From Tetrapyrgos nigripes (Eukaryota; Basidiomycota; Agaricomycetes; Agaricales; Campanellaceae), in assembly GCA_013368315.1 (NCBI GenBank), contig JAACJM010000255.1, forward strand, positions 1 to 64,000: 64,000 nt of DNA, in the 5' to 3' direction. Positions within the stretch are counted from its first letter, which is position 1; each line of letters begins with the position of its first letter. Below the pieces are notes generated by a model, which made no database searches, had not been told where the DNA came from, and worked only from the letters and a program-made list of their open reading frames with translations. Shown here piece after piece: positions 11,425 through 24,400 of this stretch. The translations under genes were made by a program, and so were the position numbers.

Positions 11425-13089
11425 CTAGTGGACTAAGTGTATGCACCAGTACAATAAAGCTAAGTACTTATGAATGAGATATGCTTATTCTAAGTACTAT
11501 GGTAGATGTGTACAGGGCTTCAGTTATAGTAGCAGACTGACCCATTATACTATACAAAGATCTATAAAGACTTTGTAAACAATTCCTACTATAACGTGCT
11601 TAGTGCCACTAGTGTGACTCAAGGGAAAGTAAAGTCCCTATTCACAGGCAAGGAATGCGTAGGCTATACAATCCAGACTCTAGCACTAAACAATCACTGG
11701 TTTAGAATGGCGCCATAATCAGAGAAATCAGAGGAAAACCTTAGTAACTGACGATGTCTGAACTAGCGGTATAACAAGTGATACCTTGCTTGTAAACAAA
11801 ACAGAAGGAATAGTCTTTTGAAAGACAGTAAGGATAGATAAGTAGGACAAAGTATATATGTACGAGTTCCTAGAAAGCTCAGCTTTCACATGGTACTAAA
11901 GGGATGGACTAGCAGTGAAGGAATAAAACCCATAGTTCATTACCACCAGTATGCGATCTAAGGAATGAGTCATAATAAGAAAGCCCCAAAAGGGTAAAGA
12001 TATTTCTGAATGCAGCAGTAAGATCGGCAAGATGTGTACCTGATGACTGAGGCATTCTCATTGGTACAAGTACGACTACAAAAGATATGTAGGACCTTAT
12101 AGAGAGCAGGACTCAGCTATAAGAGAAACTATACTACAAACTGACAGTATACTAGGAATGGGGTCTATTGACACTAAGTCTATAGTAGTGCCAGAAAAAC
12201 ATAAGAGGAGGAATAAGCAAAGACTATGCAAACCTATAACAACTGATTGGTGGTAAAGGAATGTGAGTCATACGAGTGGAGCCCAGCATGGATGATGGAG
12301 CTGTGTGAGTCAGAATGACTACAGCCACCAGTTCCAGAAAGGTACCCTTAGTCAAGAGGATGAAGCAAAGGGAACATAGAAAGCCCTATTAGTTTTAGAT
12401 AATATTCTATATTTCCTAGATACCCTAATTAGAAAGTACCTACTTAATCTAGTAGTACAGACAAGCATGGACTGGCGATTAGACTAATATTTCTGTTTTC
12501 TTATGTACCTTTTAGCAGACATTAAAAAGAAATGTAGAACTGTATAGTAGTAGCTGTGAGTAGTATAAAAGGACTAGGTATTTCTTGTAGTTACTCAAGC
12601 CATGTACTGTAGAGTATCGGTCATCTCACTAGTGCTAGCTGTAGAGACTGCAAAACACAGACTATGCTTCTACCAAATTTACCTCACTTGCATCGAGTAT
12701 AAACATAGTGTGTGGATCAATAGTGTTGAATCAAATTTGTTGGTTTTTGTGTGTTACCTTTTTGTGTGTGTCCTTGGACTTGTGAAACTGGTTATAAGGC
12801 ATTTGGGCCTACAAATTGTGAATTGAAACTGTTAATTATATTTTTGTGGACTTGTTATAGTCTGTGTGTGTGTTTAACTTGTATGCATTTGTGCAAAACC
12901 CTACCAAAACCCCCAAAAAGTCCTTGTAGTACAAGTGAGCTGTTGAGTATTCTGACTACTCGGAACACTCACACTTTACAAATTTGTATAAAAGTCTTTA
13001 AGTTTGTGTTTGTTCTACACTTACACAAAAGACACCTATTAACATGTTGGCTATACAACCCAGACTCTATAGGGTCTACTGACATGTAG

Positions 13090-13542
13090 CACACTCCATT
13101 ACATTGGTCCCCAATGTCTCCTCGCTTAGATCCCTTCTCAGAATTGTTGGGATCACTAGACTCAGAATTATTGGAATCATCACTTGGGTCTCCCCAATCA
13201 GGTGGATCATTACCACCACCTCCATTGCCATTGTTTTGATGAGGAGGCTGGCAATCCCAATGATGGCCATCATTTCCATCTTTATGATCAGTTTCAGACT
13301 CATCAGAGCTATCAGGATCATCATCTGGATCACCCTGGGGCCAGTTATGAATATTGTATCCTTGAGGCCTGCGCTGCAAGGCAGGATCGTTCTCAGAAAA
13401 TGGTTCAGGGTATATTTCTTGTAGTTTCTGTACTTCAGTATTGGCAATTGGATAGAGATGTTGCATGAGCTCAGGACACTCATTTTCCCAGTCAATTACG
13501 ATATCTTGGGAATTAATGGACGTGGTGCATGATGACCAGGCA
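13090..13542 (-). pseudogene. Gag N-terminal fragment of a gypsy-type element
   Basis: The minus-strand frame reads from about 13540 leftwards: DIVIDWENECPELMQHLYP, then EIYPEPFSENDPALQRRPQG, then an Asp/Ser/Gly/Asn-rich low-complexity tail (SDDSNNSESSDPNN). I recall this order of motifs from the N-terminus of Agaricomycete gypsy Gag proteins. The fragment is cut on its 5' side by the copia LTR and on its 3' side by the solo LTR. It is therefore a truncated leftover, separate from both neighbours. Confidence 0.5.
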
Positions 13543-13909
13543 TGGTACAAAGTACACTATAAGCGGAGTGGCAACTCCTTTACTTACCTGGAGATGATAG
13601 TTACTTGTTAGAACTGGTTGAGGCTTGTTAGAGCGATAGAGTAAGTATAGAACTTGTTATTTGGAGGGCTATCTATGAGCCCTTTTATACCTTTGAGAGG
13701 GGGCAAATACATGTGATATTAAAGCTTTTCATGTGACTACATATGACTACTGTAACAATGAGATTGATGTATATACTATATTTGGTAGAACAATGATGAT
13801 AGTATATTCTATTGTACTACACATTATTTATTGTTCCTATTGTTCTATGTAATACTATTGTTCTACATAGAAGGTATTGATGGTTGCATTAGATTGCGTC
13901 ATTTCAACA
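13543..13909 (-). repeat. 3' LTR of the copia element
   Basis: On the minus strand it starts TGTTGAAATGACGC right after a purine tract (GCAAAGGGGAG, 13910-13920) and contains a TATA-like GTATAAAAGGGCTC near 13690. The left end at TGGTAC (13543) is chosen because the adjacent gag fragment resumes there. No second copy was found to confirm the length. Confidence 0.5.
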
Positions 13910-13999
13910 CTCCCCTTTGCTAAGCTGCATGATAGTGTGTGTAAGCATAGGATGGTGCTAGTAAGCAGCCAAAGAGATCTACAACCTGAATTAGGCCAG

Positions 14000-16900
14000 A
14001 GAACAATTAAGAGTGTTACTGGCTGATTTCATCAATTGATAAAAAGAACTTCTTGGTTCTCTTCTCAGCTTGAATAGAATTGAAATCCAAGTTGATCTCT
14101 GAACTTCTTGAACTTCTGTTGTCCAAGGTTATTAGTAAACAAATCTGCAGGATTATCATTTCAAATGATCTTCTTATCAATGACTTCATGAATATAATGA
14201 TATTGGATGTCAATGTGTTTAGAGCGTCTTTCAGTAACAAGATTTGATGCAATGAAGATAGATCCTTGATTATCTTGGTAGATTGATATAGCACCTAGAT
14301 TGTATCTGATCTTGCTAAGAAGTGTTCAGATCCAGATGGCTTGCCAGCTACAATCACTAAGCGCCATATATTCAGCTTCAGTAGAGGATAGTGCAATAGT
14401 GTGCTGAGCTCTAGACGTCCAGCTGAATATTCCCTTGGCTAGTTTCAAAAAGAAACCTGTCTGAGAATGACAAGTGTTTGGGTCTGATGCCCAATCAGAA
14501 TCTGTGCAAGCAGAGAGACCTTCACCACTTGATCCATGGTACATGAGAGCATAATTCTTTGTGCCAAGAAGATATCAGCAGATATATAATGCTTTATTTA
14601 AGTGTTCTGATGAGGGGTTTGCTGCAAATTGTGCAAGTTTTGTAACAGCTAATGAAATGTTGGGACAAGTTCCCAACATTATGTAGAGTAGAGATCTGAT
14701 TACAATCTGGTATCTCTGACGAAGAATAGGATTGACAACTTTAGAGTTGTTTGGCTCTGGCTGATAGCCTGCAGGTAACAGAGTAGCAGAAGCTTTCGCA
14801 TTTTGTATACCGCATTGATCTAAATAGATCTTGCTGCCTTTCTTGACAATGTTCATTCTAAGGAATTCTTTAGCATCACCAAGATCCCTGCATTCCCATT
14901 TCTTCATGAATTTTGCTTTTAGTTGCAAAACCAGATCTTTATCTTTTCCACAGAAAAGGGCATCATCTACATAGACAACAGTGATAACAATTGAGCCATT
15001 TTTAGTCTTATAGACAAAGATTCCGGCATCAGAACTGATTCACTTGAAACCAAGTTCCTTCATGGACCTATCGAGTCCTGCTTGTTTGAGTCCATAAAGA
15101 GCACAAAGTAGCCAAACAACTTTATGCTCCTGTCCTTTGACCTTAAAGGCCTCTGGTTGTTCCATATAAATTTTTTCATTGAGTAAGCCATATAGATAGG
15201 CTGATCGAACATCAACACCAGACATGTGCCAGTTCTGAAGTGCAGCTAAAGCAAAGACTAAGCACACAGTCTCAAATCAAACAACTGGTGAAAAGACTTG
15301 ATCGAAATCTAATCCTTTGACCTGGGAAAATCCCTTAGTGACGAGTCTTGCCTTTTTACAACCATCAGATCTGATGTTGAAGACCCATCAGTTTTTAATG
15401 ACCTTCCTATCTCTAGGTCGATCAACAAGTTGAAAGGTTCTGCACTTGTGAAGTGCCTCAAGTTCTTCATGGCAGGCAGACTTCCATTCCTCCTGCTCTA
15501 CTTTGGGTAAGCAAGCTATATCTTGGAATGTCCATTCATGAATATTTTGGACATTTGGTCAATTCACATCATCTCTGGGAGCAACTGCCTGCATTAGCAA
15601 GAAGTTTATTAAATCTACTCCCCCTTCCTGGCATAGTTTTGCCATATTTGAAGATTCCTCTGATGCAGATTCAGTATCACTTTCATGAGAAGTTTCTGGT
15701 TCATCATTATATCCAAGTGCAAAACTAGGTCTGGGAACTGGTTGCTCTGGCTCTGCAGGGTTATGTTGTGACAGCTGTTGATTTTCCCAATGTTGTTTAT
15801 CCCTTGCAATTATCTTATCTTGCAAGTCTCTTTTCTCGGCACCTATCAGCAGCCACTTGCCTATCTGCATCACACTGTTGTTCAGTAGGGTGCCAATTAT
15901 CACCATAAACATTACCGTGTTGGCATGAGGGTTGCTTTTCAGCAGGTGTTTTTCACCAATCTGTGGATTCCACATTCAAGTTGGATGTCTCTGTTCCTGT
16001 CAAGGAGTTACTGGTGGTGCAGGTCCTTCTACAGGTTCAGGATGTTCCTCCAGAGTCGAAGGCAGTGGACTAGGATCTCTACCATCATCATACTGTTGAT
16101 CTTGTCCCCTTTGAGAAGGTACATGAGGAGGACAAGATGTAAAGTCATCATCATCATCATTGTCAGGAGTCAGTAATTCTGGAGGGATGTCCTCATTAGA
16201 ATCACTAGGATCCTCTGGTGTTTCAATAGGTAGTTTCCTAGAACCACATTTTTGTGCGTCACATCTAGGGAATAGAGCTTCCTCAAAGAGTGCTTGCAAT
16301 GAAGTAAACATCACATTATTAGAACACATGAAAATATTGCCATGACCTCCTGGCACTGGGCCTAGGTAAGTCATTAGTTCTGACTTTGGAGTGAATTTAT
16401 TCTTTCAAATGTCCTCTGGTATGTGAACATAAGCTCCACAGCCAAAAACTCGTAAGTGATCAATGCATGGCTTTTCTTTTTCAAGAACTTTGTGCAGTGT
16501 CACCCAATCATGACAATGTAATGGTGTGCATGCATAAATATGTACAGCATGTGTGACAGCAAATTCCCACCAGGATTTGGGTAGGCATGCTAGATGTCAC
16601 ATTGCTTCAGCTTTATCCATCATAGTGCACATAAAACACTCAGCACAACCATTTTGTTGTGGTGTATATGATGCGTTTTGAAGGATTTTGATTCCCTTAT
16701 CAAGTAAAATTTGATGGAAAATGCCTTTGACAAATTCTCCCCCTGCATCAGACATCCATTATTCAACTTCTGCATTGTATTGTAGCTTAATCATCCCAAA
16801 GAATTGCTTGGTAGCAGCAATAATGTTTGTCTGTTTTAGAAATGTTATCCAAGTATTGGAAGTGTCATCATCAAAGAAGATGACTACATACCTGTACTTT

Positions 16901-17720
16901 TGGTACAAGAGTATGGGGAATTCCTTCAAGTCCAAATGAATAAGCTGAAAAGGACACATTGCATGCCATTTTGATGGAGGAAAAACATGTAAAGGCATCT
17001 TTCCTTCAGGATTTCAGTCGGATTAGGAATTGAAATATCTAGAAAGCCTGTGGTATGTTCTTGTGCATGTTTTAACACATAACAAGAAGGGTGCCTGATG
17101 TGACAGTGCAATAATTCATAATCTAGTAGGTAAACTAGAGTGTCTGCTGTTACAGCAACACCTTGATTTTTATTAGGAAGATAGTATAATGTATTGTCTG
17201 GGTTTTGTTTTGTAAAGTCCAAAAAATCTAGGTACACCTTCTTCTTGGGTTTTTCCTACAAGGCACAATCGTTGTGAGTCCCCACACACATATAATCCCT
17301 CATTTAGGAATTGACTGAGGATAAAAGATGCTGGTTTAGTTTGGGTATATAATATACCTGATCTAATTTAAAGACTCTGTTTTGTTGTTTCAATAAGACT
17401 GTTCCAGAACGCAGTAGCATGTGCAATACCGTTGGCAGTTTGAACAGTAATAGGTTTTATTTTCTTTATCTCAACAAAGTCTTTTGTATCAAATGTAAAA
17501 TGTGCAGATGCACCTGAGTTGAGTAACCATCCATCATTGTGGTGATCTTGGCTAAATCTTCTTTTTCCCTTGCACTTAGCACACAATGCATAAGAGGTGC
17601 CACAGGCACATAAATATATATTATTGTACATAAAGGGGCTATAAAGCCCAAAGGTGCAACATGAATAGTATATATATATGAATAAAAGTCCACATCAGTC
17701 ACTTACACTGCAGATAAATG
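14000..17720 (-). pseudogene. Copia Gag-Pol polyprotein, many stops and frameshifts
   Basis: Blocks in minus-strand order: a protease-like WLLNSGASAHFTF (the usual catalytic DSGA is NSGA) at about 17.55 kb. A pre-integrase block at about 17.2-16.95 kb follows with a worn H-H-C region. The integrase core has HLDLKEF, then VVIFFDDDTSNTWITFLKQ, then SDAGGEF and QNGCAE at about 16.95-16.63 kb. An acidic linker lies at 16.37-15.56 kb. The reverse transcriptase has DVRSAYLYGLLNEKIYMEQP at about 15.2 kb and YVDDALF at about 14.97 kb. Copia RNase H has ACTDSDWASDP and SSTEAEYMALSD at about 14.5-14.35 kb. The enzyme would have copied element RNA to DNA in virus-like particles; this copy cannot. Confidence 0.85.
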
Positions 17721-17899
17721 CACATTAGTGCCTTTATTAACAATTAGGGAAGAAGTATCTTGCATGTAGTAGTGGTTGCTAGACCAACTGTTCTCCAGTC
17801 CCATGGGATCTTCATCAGACCATGGCATCATCTCTAGCTCCAGTTGAAGGCAAAATGACTCAACCAACAACTACCTTCCACTCAAGACGAGGTGTATAG

Positions 17900-20160
17900 T
17901 TCGGGGGTAGGGAGATGCTAAAGCTCTCACAATAGATCTAGATGAACCAAATCTTCAAGAAAGAAGTACAAGAAGGACAATTGAAGTGAAGACGAGGTGG
18001 AATACTACTTTGACTGGACAGAGACTAGTTCAGATGGGGGACAAAGGGTAAAAGGATGTAAAAGGAAGGTGACATGGAGGATCAGAAGGTGGTAGGAAGT
18101 AGGTAAAATGTGAGGAGGAGGGGATATGTGGGTGTCTGGTTGTGGTGATATGCCAACAAGTACAAAACAAAACTGGGGTAGACAGAAAAGGATGGTAATA
18201 CACTGCTTGAATAGGTGCAGCTACCTCTGAAGTGTAAACTGAGCATTAAACAAAGCTGAAAAAATGCAACTGCCTTGGAATTGAAGAAGAATTAGTACAC
18301 CTCTGCAAGGACTGCGCAATATGACAAGTTACTATATGAACACAATACAACAAGTGGATTGTTTGGTATGTAAAAACTGAGCACTGAGAAAACAAAGTTA
18401 AGTGGCTCAAGGGGTATGACATCTCCCACTGAAGATGAACTGTAGACGACTGCTTTTCACAGGAATAATACTTGTATTGCTGTTGCACTGTATCTGTACA
18501 AAGGCAGTTACAAGTGGTTGTTGTATGATAAGGTAATCAAAGTGTGCTTTTATAGTCAGCCACACAATTAGCTAAGTACTGTATAGTGGTTTACTAGGGT
18601 CCATCAAGCCTCTGAGTCTGTATGCAGTTTGTAGGTAATCATTGAGTATTAGTAGGAGTCAGGGATTGTAATTACATGTTGAACACATCATCAATCACAG
18701 TCCAGACGAGATATCTCTTGTCAGAGTAGTAAAACAAAGTCAGAAATCTGGTAAACAAACTGTTTTGTCTAGCAACTAGACCCAAATGAAGGATAGTAAT
18801 GTCCAAGTGTGCTTCAACCAGCATGTTACCAACTGCGTTTATGGTAAAACTCTTGAGATTAAACTAAATGAAAGCTTTCATCTTAAAGGATACCCATTTG
18901 TGAGTCATTCTAGTGGACAAGCTAGACAATTCATAGGTTCAATTGTGTATATAGTGAGTTTGCACTACTTCGATTAGATGTGCGCAAAATGATGGGGTGC
19001 ATGGCCAGGCAGTTACCTGCCGTATCATCATCTTGCTCACTGATACTTTTTTTCTTTATGTAGCAGAGAGATTCCTGTTGGATTCCTGAGGGAAGATGGA
19101 AGATGGAAAGGAAAGAATGCAAACTATTTCATTGTCAGTGAGATGTTTGTGTTACAATTGTGTTTGTAGTATGTCATCTTTATCTCTCATGCAATTTGGT
19201 GTCTGTTATCCTCATCTATTTCTCTATTACCACTACTACTTGTTTCTCTCTCCTTTTTCTCTCTCACCTCTACACCATGACCACTCACAATCTTTGTCCC
19301 ATAATCTTTCATATCCTCTGAAATGTGTGTTTCAGTGCCAGGACAATGCCAGTAGGCTTAGATTTCCATCTTAGCATCAAATTTTTCACCATTACACTGT
19401 ACCACTTTTTCACAGCCTTCTTTCCACATTGCCAATCCCATTCTCTTCCATGTTTCATATTAACAACCATCATGTTCTTCATGTAGGTATCTGTTTATGG
19501 ACATAACTATTCAATTTATTCAGACTTATTTTATTCTTACTCTTTTTCTACTACTGTAGCTTTACAACCAAGTGTTCAGTCACACATCATGGCCAAAAAA
19601 ATCTAAGGCCAGATTTGATGTTTTCCTAAAATTTCAGATTTCTTTTGGATTTTTTTTAGACCAAAAATCCAAAATGAATGAACACTTGCCAGTTGTGATT
19701 GTACAGTACACAAATTTATTATTCTTCCTCTATGTATTCTACCATTTATTGCTCTATGTCTACCTATGTTCACCTCATGTTTTATGTTTGCTATGCCCAC
19801 AAATATATTAGTCTGTTTGTTCCTTCCACAGTTTGGACATTGAAACGATCATCCTCTGCGGTTGCAGCACTAACAAATTGTAAGCTAAGTAGATCCCAAA
19901 TACCAAGTAACTCTCGCAGTCAGTGAATCGTGAGTTCAATAAACGCCTTCAAGTTTTCTCATTCTCTGATGATGTATGATATGAAGCCCAGATCTTGGAA
20001 CTTAGGGTCAACACTGTGGCTATCTTGTCTGAGGTAAATCCTGTGGCCTTGTACTCACCACACGCAGCATTGGCCCACATCTCTTTCATATCTACTATTC
20101 AATTTCTATGAAGGGAGATGAAGGAGAATGAAGATATGGGCAGATTTCTTTGGAATCTAT
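17900..20160. other. Stretch without a recognisable gene
   Basis: AT-rich, with no frame longer than about 90 codons and none with a recognisable motif. 17.9-18.7 kb may include the worn 5' end of the copia element: a TATA-like sequence, CTATAAAAGCACAC, is present on the minus strand near 18.55 kb. Confidence 0.5.
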
Positions 20161-20204
20161 CACTTCTAGGTCACAAATAGTATAACATGGAGAGCTGGGC
20201 CTCC

Positions 20205-20380
20205 AGGGGGTTTAGACAAACAATGCCCAACAACACCCTGCTTAACACAACATGCAGAGCCAAGCACAGGCCTGCAGAAGGTAAAGACAAACAAGGCCAA
20301 ATAGCACCCAGCTTACAAGACATAAGGCAGGTGCGGAAGGGGATGACAAACAACACCAAATACCACCCCACTTAACCTTA
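20205..20380 (+). repeat. Three diverged tandem units, about 60-72 bp
   Basis: The motif ACAAACAA-x-GCC/ACC-AA-x-A-x-CACCC-GCTTA recurs at about 20217, 20288 and 20347 with moderate divergence. It is non-coding. Confidence 0.5.
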
Positions 20381-20428
20381 CATCGAAAAATCAGATAAAG
20401 AATGAGTCCTAAATTAGGACTCATAATC

Positions 20429-20720
20429 ATTTGGTCATTCCTCCCTCACTTTTGACAATGGAATGTTCTTGGGATGGGTCTACTTACACTATTTTACTGT
20501 GGCAGAGATCCAACTTACACTAAATCCTGGATTAAGCAAGCAACTGCTGAGGCATACAGCTCACACATATATTCTTTGGTCATTTCTCCCCTGCTTTTGA
20601 CAATGGAATGTTCTTGGGATGGGTCTACTTACACTGTTTTACTGTGGCAGAGATCCAACTTATACTAAATCCTGGATTAAGCAAGCAGCCGCCGAGGTGT
20701 ACAGCTTACACTTACATTCT
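20429..20720 (+). repeat. 145-bp tandem duplication upstream of the CAP-like gene
   Basis: The block containing TTGACAATGGAATGTTCTTG occurs at 20452 and again at 20597 with very few differences. It covers the sequence where the promoter or first exon of the CAP-like gene would be expected. Confidence 0.8.
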
Positions 20721-20799
20721 TTTGGTCAATTCTCAGGCACTTGGGCTGGGTATAAAATCAGAGAAATGAGAATGACGAGGTATCATCATTGTTCTTCAG

Positions 20800-21363
20800 G
20801 CACATCTTCAGCCAAATACAATGCTCCCACTCTCGTTTGGAATGACACTCTGGCGACTTACGCCGAAACCTACATCAACAAATGCATCTGGGAGCACTCC
20901 AATCTGAACCCTTACGGAGGTATGTGATTTAGCACATTATCATTTATTGTGAAATACTCACTCATTCCAAATTTCTCTAGAAAATCTTCCCACTGGATAT
21001 GGAAAGAGCTACAATATTGCCAAAGGAATCCAAGACTGGGCCAATGAAAATAGTGAGTACATTGTGAACAGGATATAATTCCTCTGCTGAGCAAGCAAAT
21101 AGCTACCTATAATTACAATGATCCAAAGGCCTCTCATTTCACCCAGATGGTCTAGAAGAGCTCTCTTCAGCTCAGATGTGCTGTCCAGAACTGTACTCTT
21201 GCAAACCTTGGGAATCATCTATCTACGTACATCATCTGCGAGTATTATCCCAAGGGAAATGTTAGAGGGAAGTACCTGTAAGTGACTGAATTTCTTCTGA
21301 TATTTGACAAGATTGACTTCTGCTTCTCCCTGCAGGGCCAACGTTGACCGCCCCATTTCTTGA
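20800..21363 (+). pseudogene. CAP/PR-1-like secreted protein, nonsense-disrupted
   Basis: Four exons (20800-20919, 20981-21052, 21103-21277, 21336-21363), all with GT..AG introns, join in frame. They give a CAP (SCP/PR-1) domain: PTLVWNDTLATYAETYINKC, WEHS, NPYGENLPTGYG, YNYNDPKASHFTQMV and ICEYYPKGNVRGKYLANV. These contain the conserved cysteines and the HFTQ(M)VW region. The Trp codon expected after QMV is TAG (21153-21155), so the chain would stop before the last third. Known fungal CAP proteins are exported and bind sterols or lipids. No signal peptide or start exon could be found upstream, where a tandem duplication sits. It is probably a dead gene, or an unusual allele. Confidence 0.75.
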
Positions 21364-21429
21364 GCAACTTCCTTCAGGACATTGATGGAGTACAGGCATA
21401 AGAAGTCAATAACAGTAATACTTTGTAAT

Positions 21430-24400
21430 AAGGATTTATCTCATTTGATAGTTTCTCTCTGATCACGCACTGTACTTGTAAAATTTTCTGTATGTAGTAG
21501 TACAACTTTTGATATGACACTAAACCTTTTGAAGTTTCATGCTCCTCGAGTAAAGGCTAAGCGCTAAGCACTAGCATCCAGGCACAAAGGAGATACATGT
21601 CTTTGCAAATGATCCTTGGAAATGAGAATTCAGATTCCGGACCATCAATGTCGTTGTAGGCTTGCCTGAGAGAGATCGCTTTGGGAACCAAGTGAAGCTG
21701 GTGAGGATCACTTGCGTTTAGCTTTTTGTTGATTGACTGGTACTTGGCTATCGTGTTTGTTTTCTTTCACACTTTTTTTCATACTTCTTTGTTCAAAAAA
21801 TTTACGCTACTAGTACAGAAATTTTTGTTTTGATACAGAGGTTTCATTATTTAGTACAAGACTCAAGTAGTCAGACTTGTTGGAAAGAACGTTATGTAGT
21901 AAGTGTATCTATCCCAATCCTCATCTTCTCCATACCTCTCACGTACCATCCACTTAATCAACCTACTCAACTCGTTGAATCCACTGGGTCCTACCGCCAA
22001 TGAGAAAAGCAAACAGGAAGTGACGCGTCGAGAGCGTCTACTATCTGCTGGCACTGCAAATAGCCGCGTTCCCACGCTCCAAGCTCCCCTGCACTTCACC
22101 CTCACCGGCTGTCCCGCGTTTTTCATCTGTCCTGCATAGGTAGAGTCCGTGCGATTCCCCGCCTAATGTCCCATGAGATGTCCCGCAAAATGTCCCGCGA
22201 AAAATATACGATGTCCCGCGATCCTCAGTTCCCGGGCAACAGTCAAAATCATTCTAAACGTTGAAGACGAGGGCACAACAGGTTTTCTGGCCAAGTAATT
22301 GTGGAAAAACGTAAAGTGGAACCAATCTTGCTGGCATTGGTAGTGGAAGAAGGGAAAGTGACTGGAAGGTGAACTGATCGCGTCAGTGTAATGGCCGCTG
22401 GTCACAACCGTCACGGCAATTTTCTACGCGTCTTGCTTTCGCGCGTCCATCAGGAAATACAGTCCAGCCCTTTCATCCATCCGCCCAGCGCAAGGATTCT
22501 TTTCGGAGACCCACTAGGACTCGTATATGTCAACCTCCACCGAAATCTTCTGCGAGCTCTGATTGAGTCTGTCATTGAGCAAACGGCGAATAAAATTTTT
22601 CTCTCGATCTTCGAGCTATTACTGCCGGTCCTGAGGCCTGAGGAGTTCATCAGACCACATGGGGCTTTGGAAGAAACCTTAACGCTCCTTAAAGCCACCG
22701 GAATTTCTTTTAGGCTTCCTGCCTTTTCCAACACTACTAGTTGCTAGCTAGCACCGAGTAAATACTTACTAGTCTATATGTTCCTCTGATGTCACCTTCG
22801 GCCGAGGGAATTGTCTTCAGGTCAGACTCCCGGGGTCACCTTCGCAGCGAGCAAGTGTCTCTGTAACATATCACAATATGTATGTTCAGCTGATCAAAAC
22901 ATATGGTTCTCGCGTGATACTATGCCAACGATATCTCAGCTAGAAATCTAGGTCTTTATAATTCTTTATTGTTTTCTTTCATCTATCATACCTCAGCTCC
23001 TCAATATTAATATATGGTGAGCAAACGTATCTCGCCTCTTATTATGGTACAAAGTACAAGGGCGCTCTCACATGTTGCTCACATGCTAAACATAGTGAAA
23101 CTTTTCAAATCACCTTCACACTTCGTTCGACACTGTAGCTGGGAGTCCTTCACTCTTTTATCTACAACTTCTCTTCCGCTTTCGCTTTGGCCTTACCATC
23201 CCTAGTCTACGAGAGACCAGACCTCAGAAAAGCTCAGCACAGAAGGGGTCCAACTTGAAGGAGGTAAGTACTGGTAAGTACCTAGATACATCGTAGGCTT
23301 TATCTACTCGGGTAATACTTTGGCTTACTCAGGATGACATAGTAAATAAATACTTCGCTTTACCGTTTACGACATGGATGAGAAAAAAAAATAAGGTTTT
23401 CTTGCACATTGCACTCCACCCACACATACATATATAGGGAAGCCAGGAACCGGTAAACTCGGCGAAACACTTCCCCGCGAGAGATGATGTGTAGATGGTA
23501 GAAATCAAAATTGACCTCCGAAAATTCCCTTGATCCCCCTAGAGGCCTGAGTACCTCGTTATTAAGTATCGCCCATCTAGCCAATATCTCCTCTTTCTCC
23601 TACTAGGCTCGTGTTTCATTTCCGGTTTCATAACAGAGTGCACACATAGGGGCACTTTGAGGGCACAACTCGACCGGAAAGCCGCAACTTCCGAATGCCG
23701 AGAAACTTCCGGTACACATCAATGGACACGTTCTTCATATCCGAAGTACCGGCGACGTTTTTATTGCCTTATTTAGTAAGAACACGTTCGCATGTGCCAC
23801 TGCCAGTCTGCCAGTCTGCCACAATGTAGAGTATGGTATAACCTCCCGACCGAGTCTTTGCCTCGAGGCTCAAGAGTCAATTGCCATTGGGAGAGTCACG
23901 GAGCTCATTTGAATAATCAAATCAACTTTTTTAATCGGTGCAACGTGCTGTCATTTTGACAGACATCGAGTTCGACGTAAGTATGCGCTCAGCGTTAATG
24001 AAGTTCCGACGTCAGCCTTACTTTAGCGAAATTTAAATTTTCGTATGCGATGGAACCTTCTCTTGACCTGGGACCATCGCAGAGGGAGTTACATAGGAGG
24101 CAAGGCAAAGAAGAACCAAACCAGCCCCAAGAATTCCAATTTCCTGATCCCCAATACTTACTAGTATAGGATCGTCGTATTATGTATAAGGTCATGGATT
24201 ACCTAAATAAAAAGGTCGTTCTCCAAACTTCCAGGCTCGAGCTGTCAAAAAAAAAAATTGTTCGAAATTTAAATCGGCGGAAATCAGCCCACACTATGTA
24301 CATATCTCTCGGTGGCGGGCGACTTCATTTCGCTTCTTCAAACTCCCGTCCTTTATGCAAGACTCAGGTATAGTCAGAGTGAGTCCACCTAGCTCTAGCC

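Larger units (their letters stand above)
5201..13083 (+). mobile_element. Old solo LTR split by later insertions
   Basis: The segments 5201-5294, 11121-11137 and about 11425-13083, joined, align along their length with the 1684-bp LTR at 58402-60085. Matching landmarks are the start (TGATATGCTGTACAAA versus TGATACACCGTACAAA), AGACTAGAGTGAGTC, TATAGTAGCAGAC, ACCCTAATTAGAA.GTACCTACT, the promoter-like AGTATAAAAGGAC and the final TGTGTGT-rich part. It has diverged strongly from the young copies. The left end is clear; the right end (about 13083) is approximate. It is interrupted by a gypsy element (5295-11120) and a MITE (11138-11424), so it is older than both. Confidence 0.75.
13543..17900 (-). 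mobile_element. Decayed copia-type LTR retrotransposon, minus strand
   Basis: Copia-order Pol remnants run leftwards from about 17.7 kb: protease, integrase, reverse transcriptase, RNase H. They end at a purine tract and an LTR beginning TGTTGAAATG on the minus strand. The partner 5' LTR at the right end was not identified, so the right boundary is a guess from where Gag-Pol-like sequence fades. Confidence 0.75.

Noticed and set aside
13104..13468. Plus-strand frames of 94-106 codons
   Set aside because: Mirror images of the low-complexity Asp/Ser/Gly-rich gag fragment on the minus strand.
18660..18690. TGTTGAACA as the possible 5' LTR start of the copia element
   Set aside because: The sequence following it does not match the LTR at 13543-13909.
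22391..22747. 118-codon plus frame with ATG start
   Set aside because: An equally long antisense frame overlaps it. No family motif, and no neighbouring exons.
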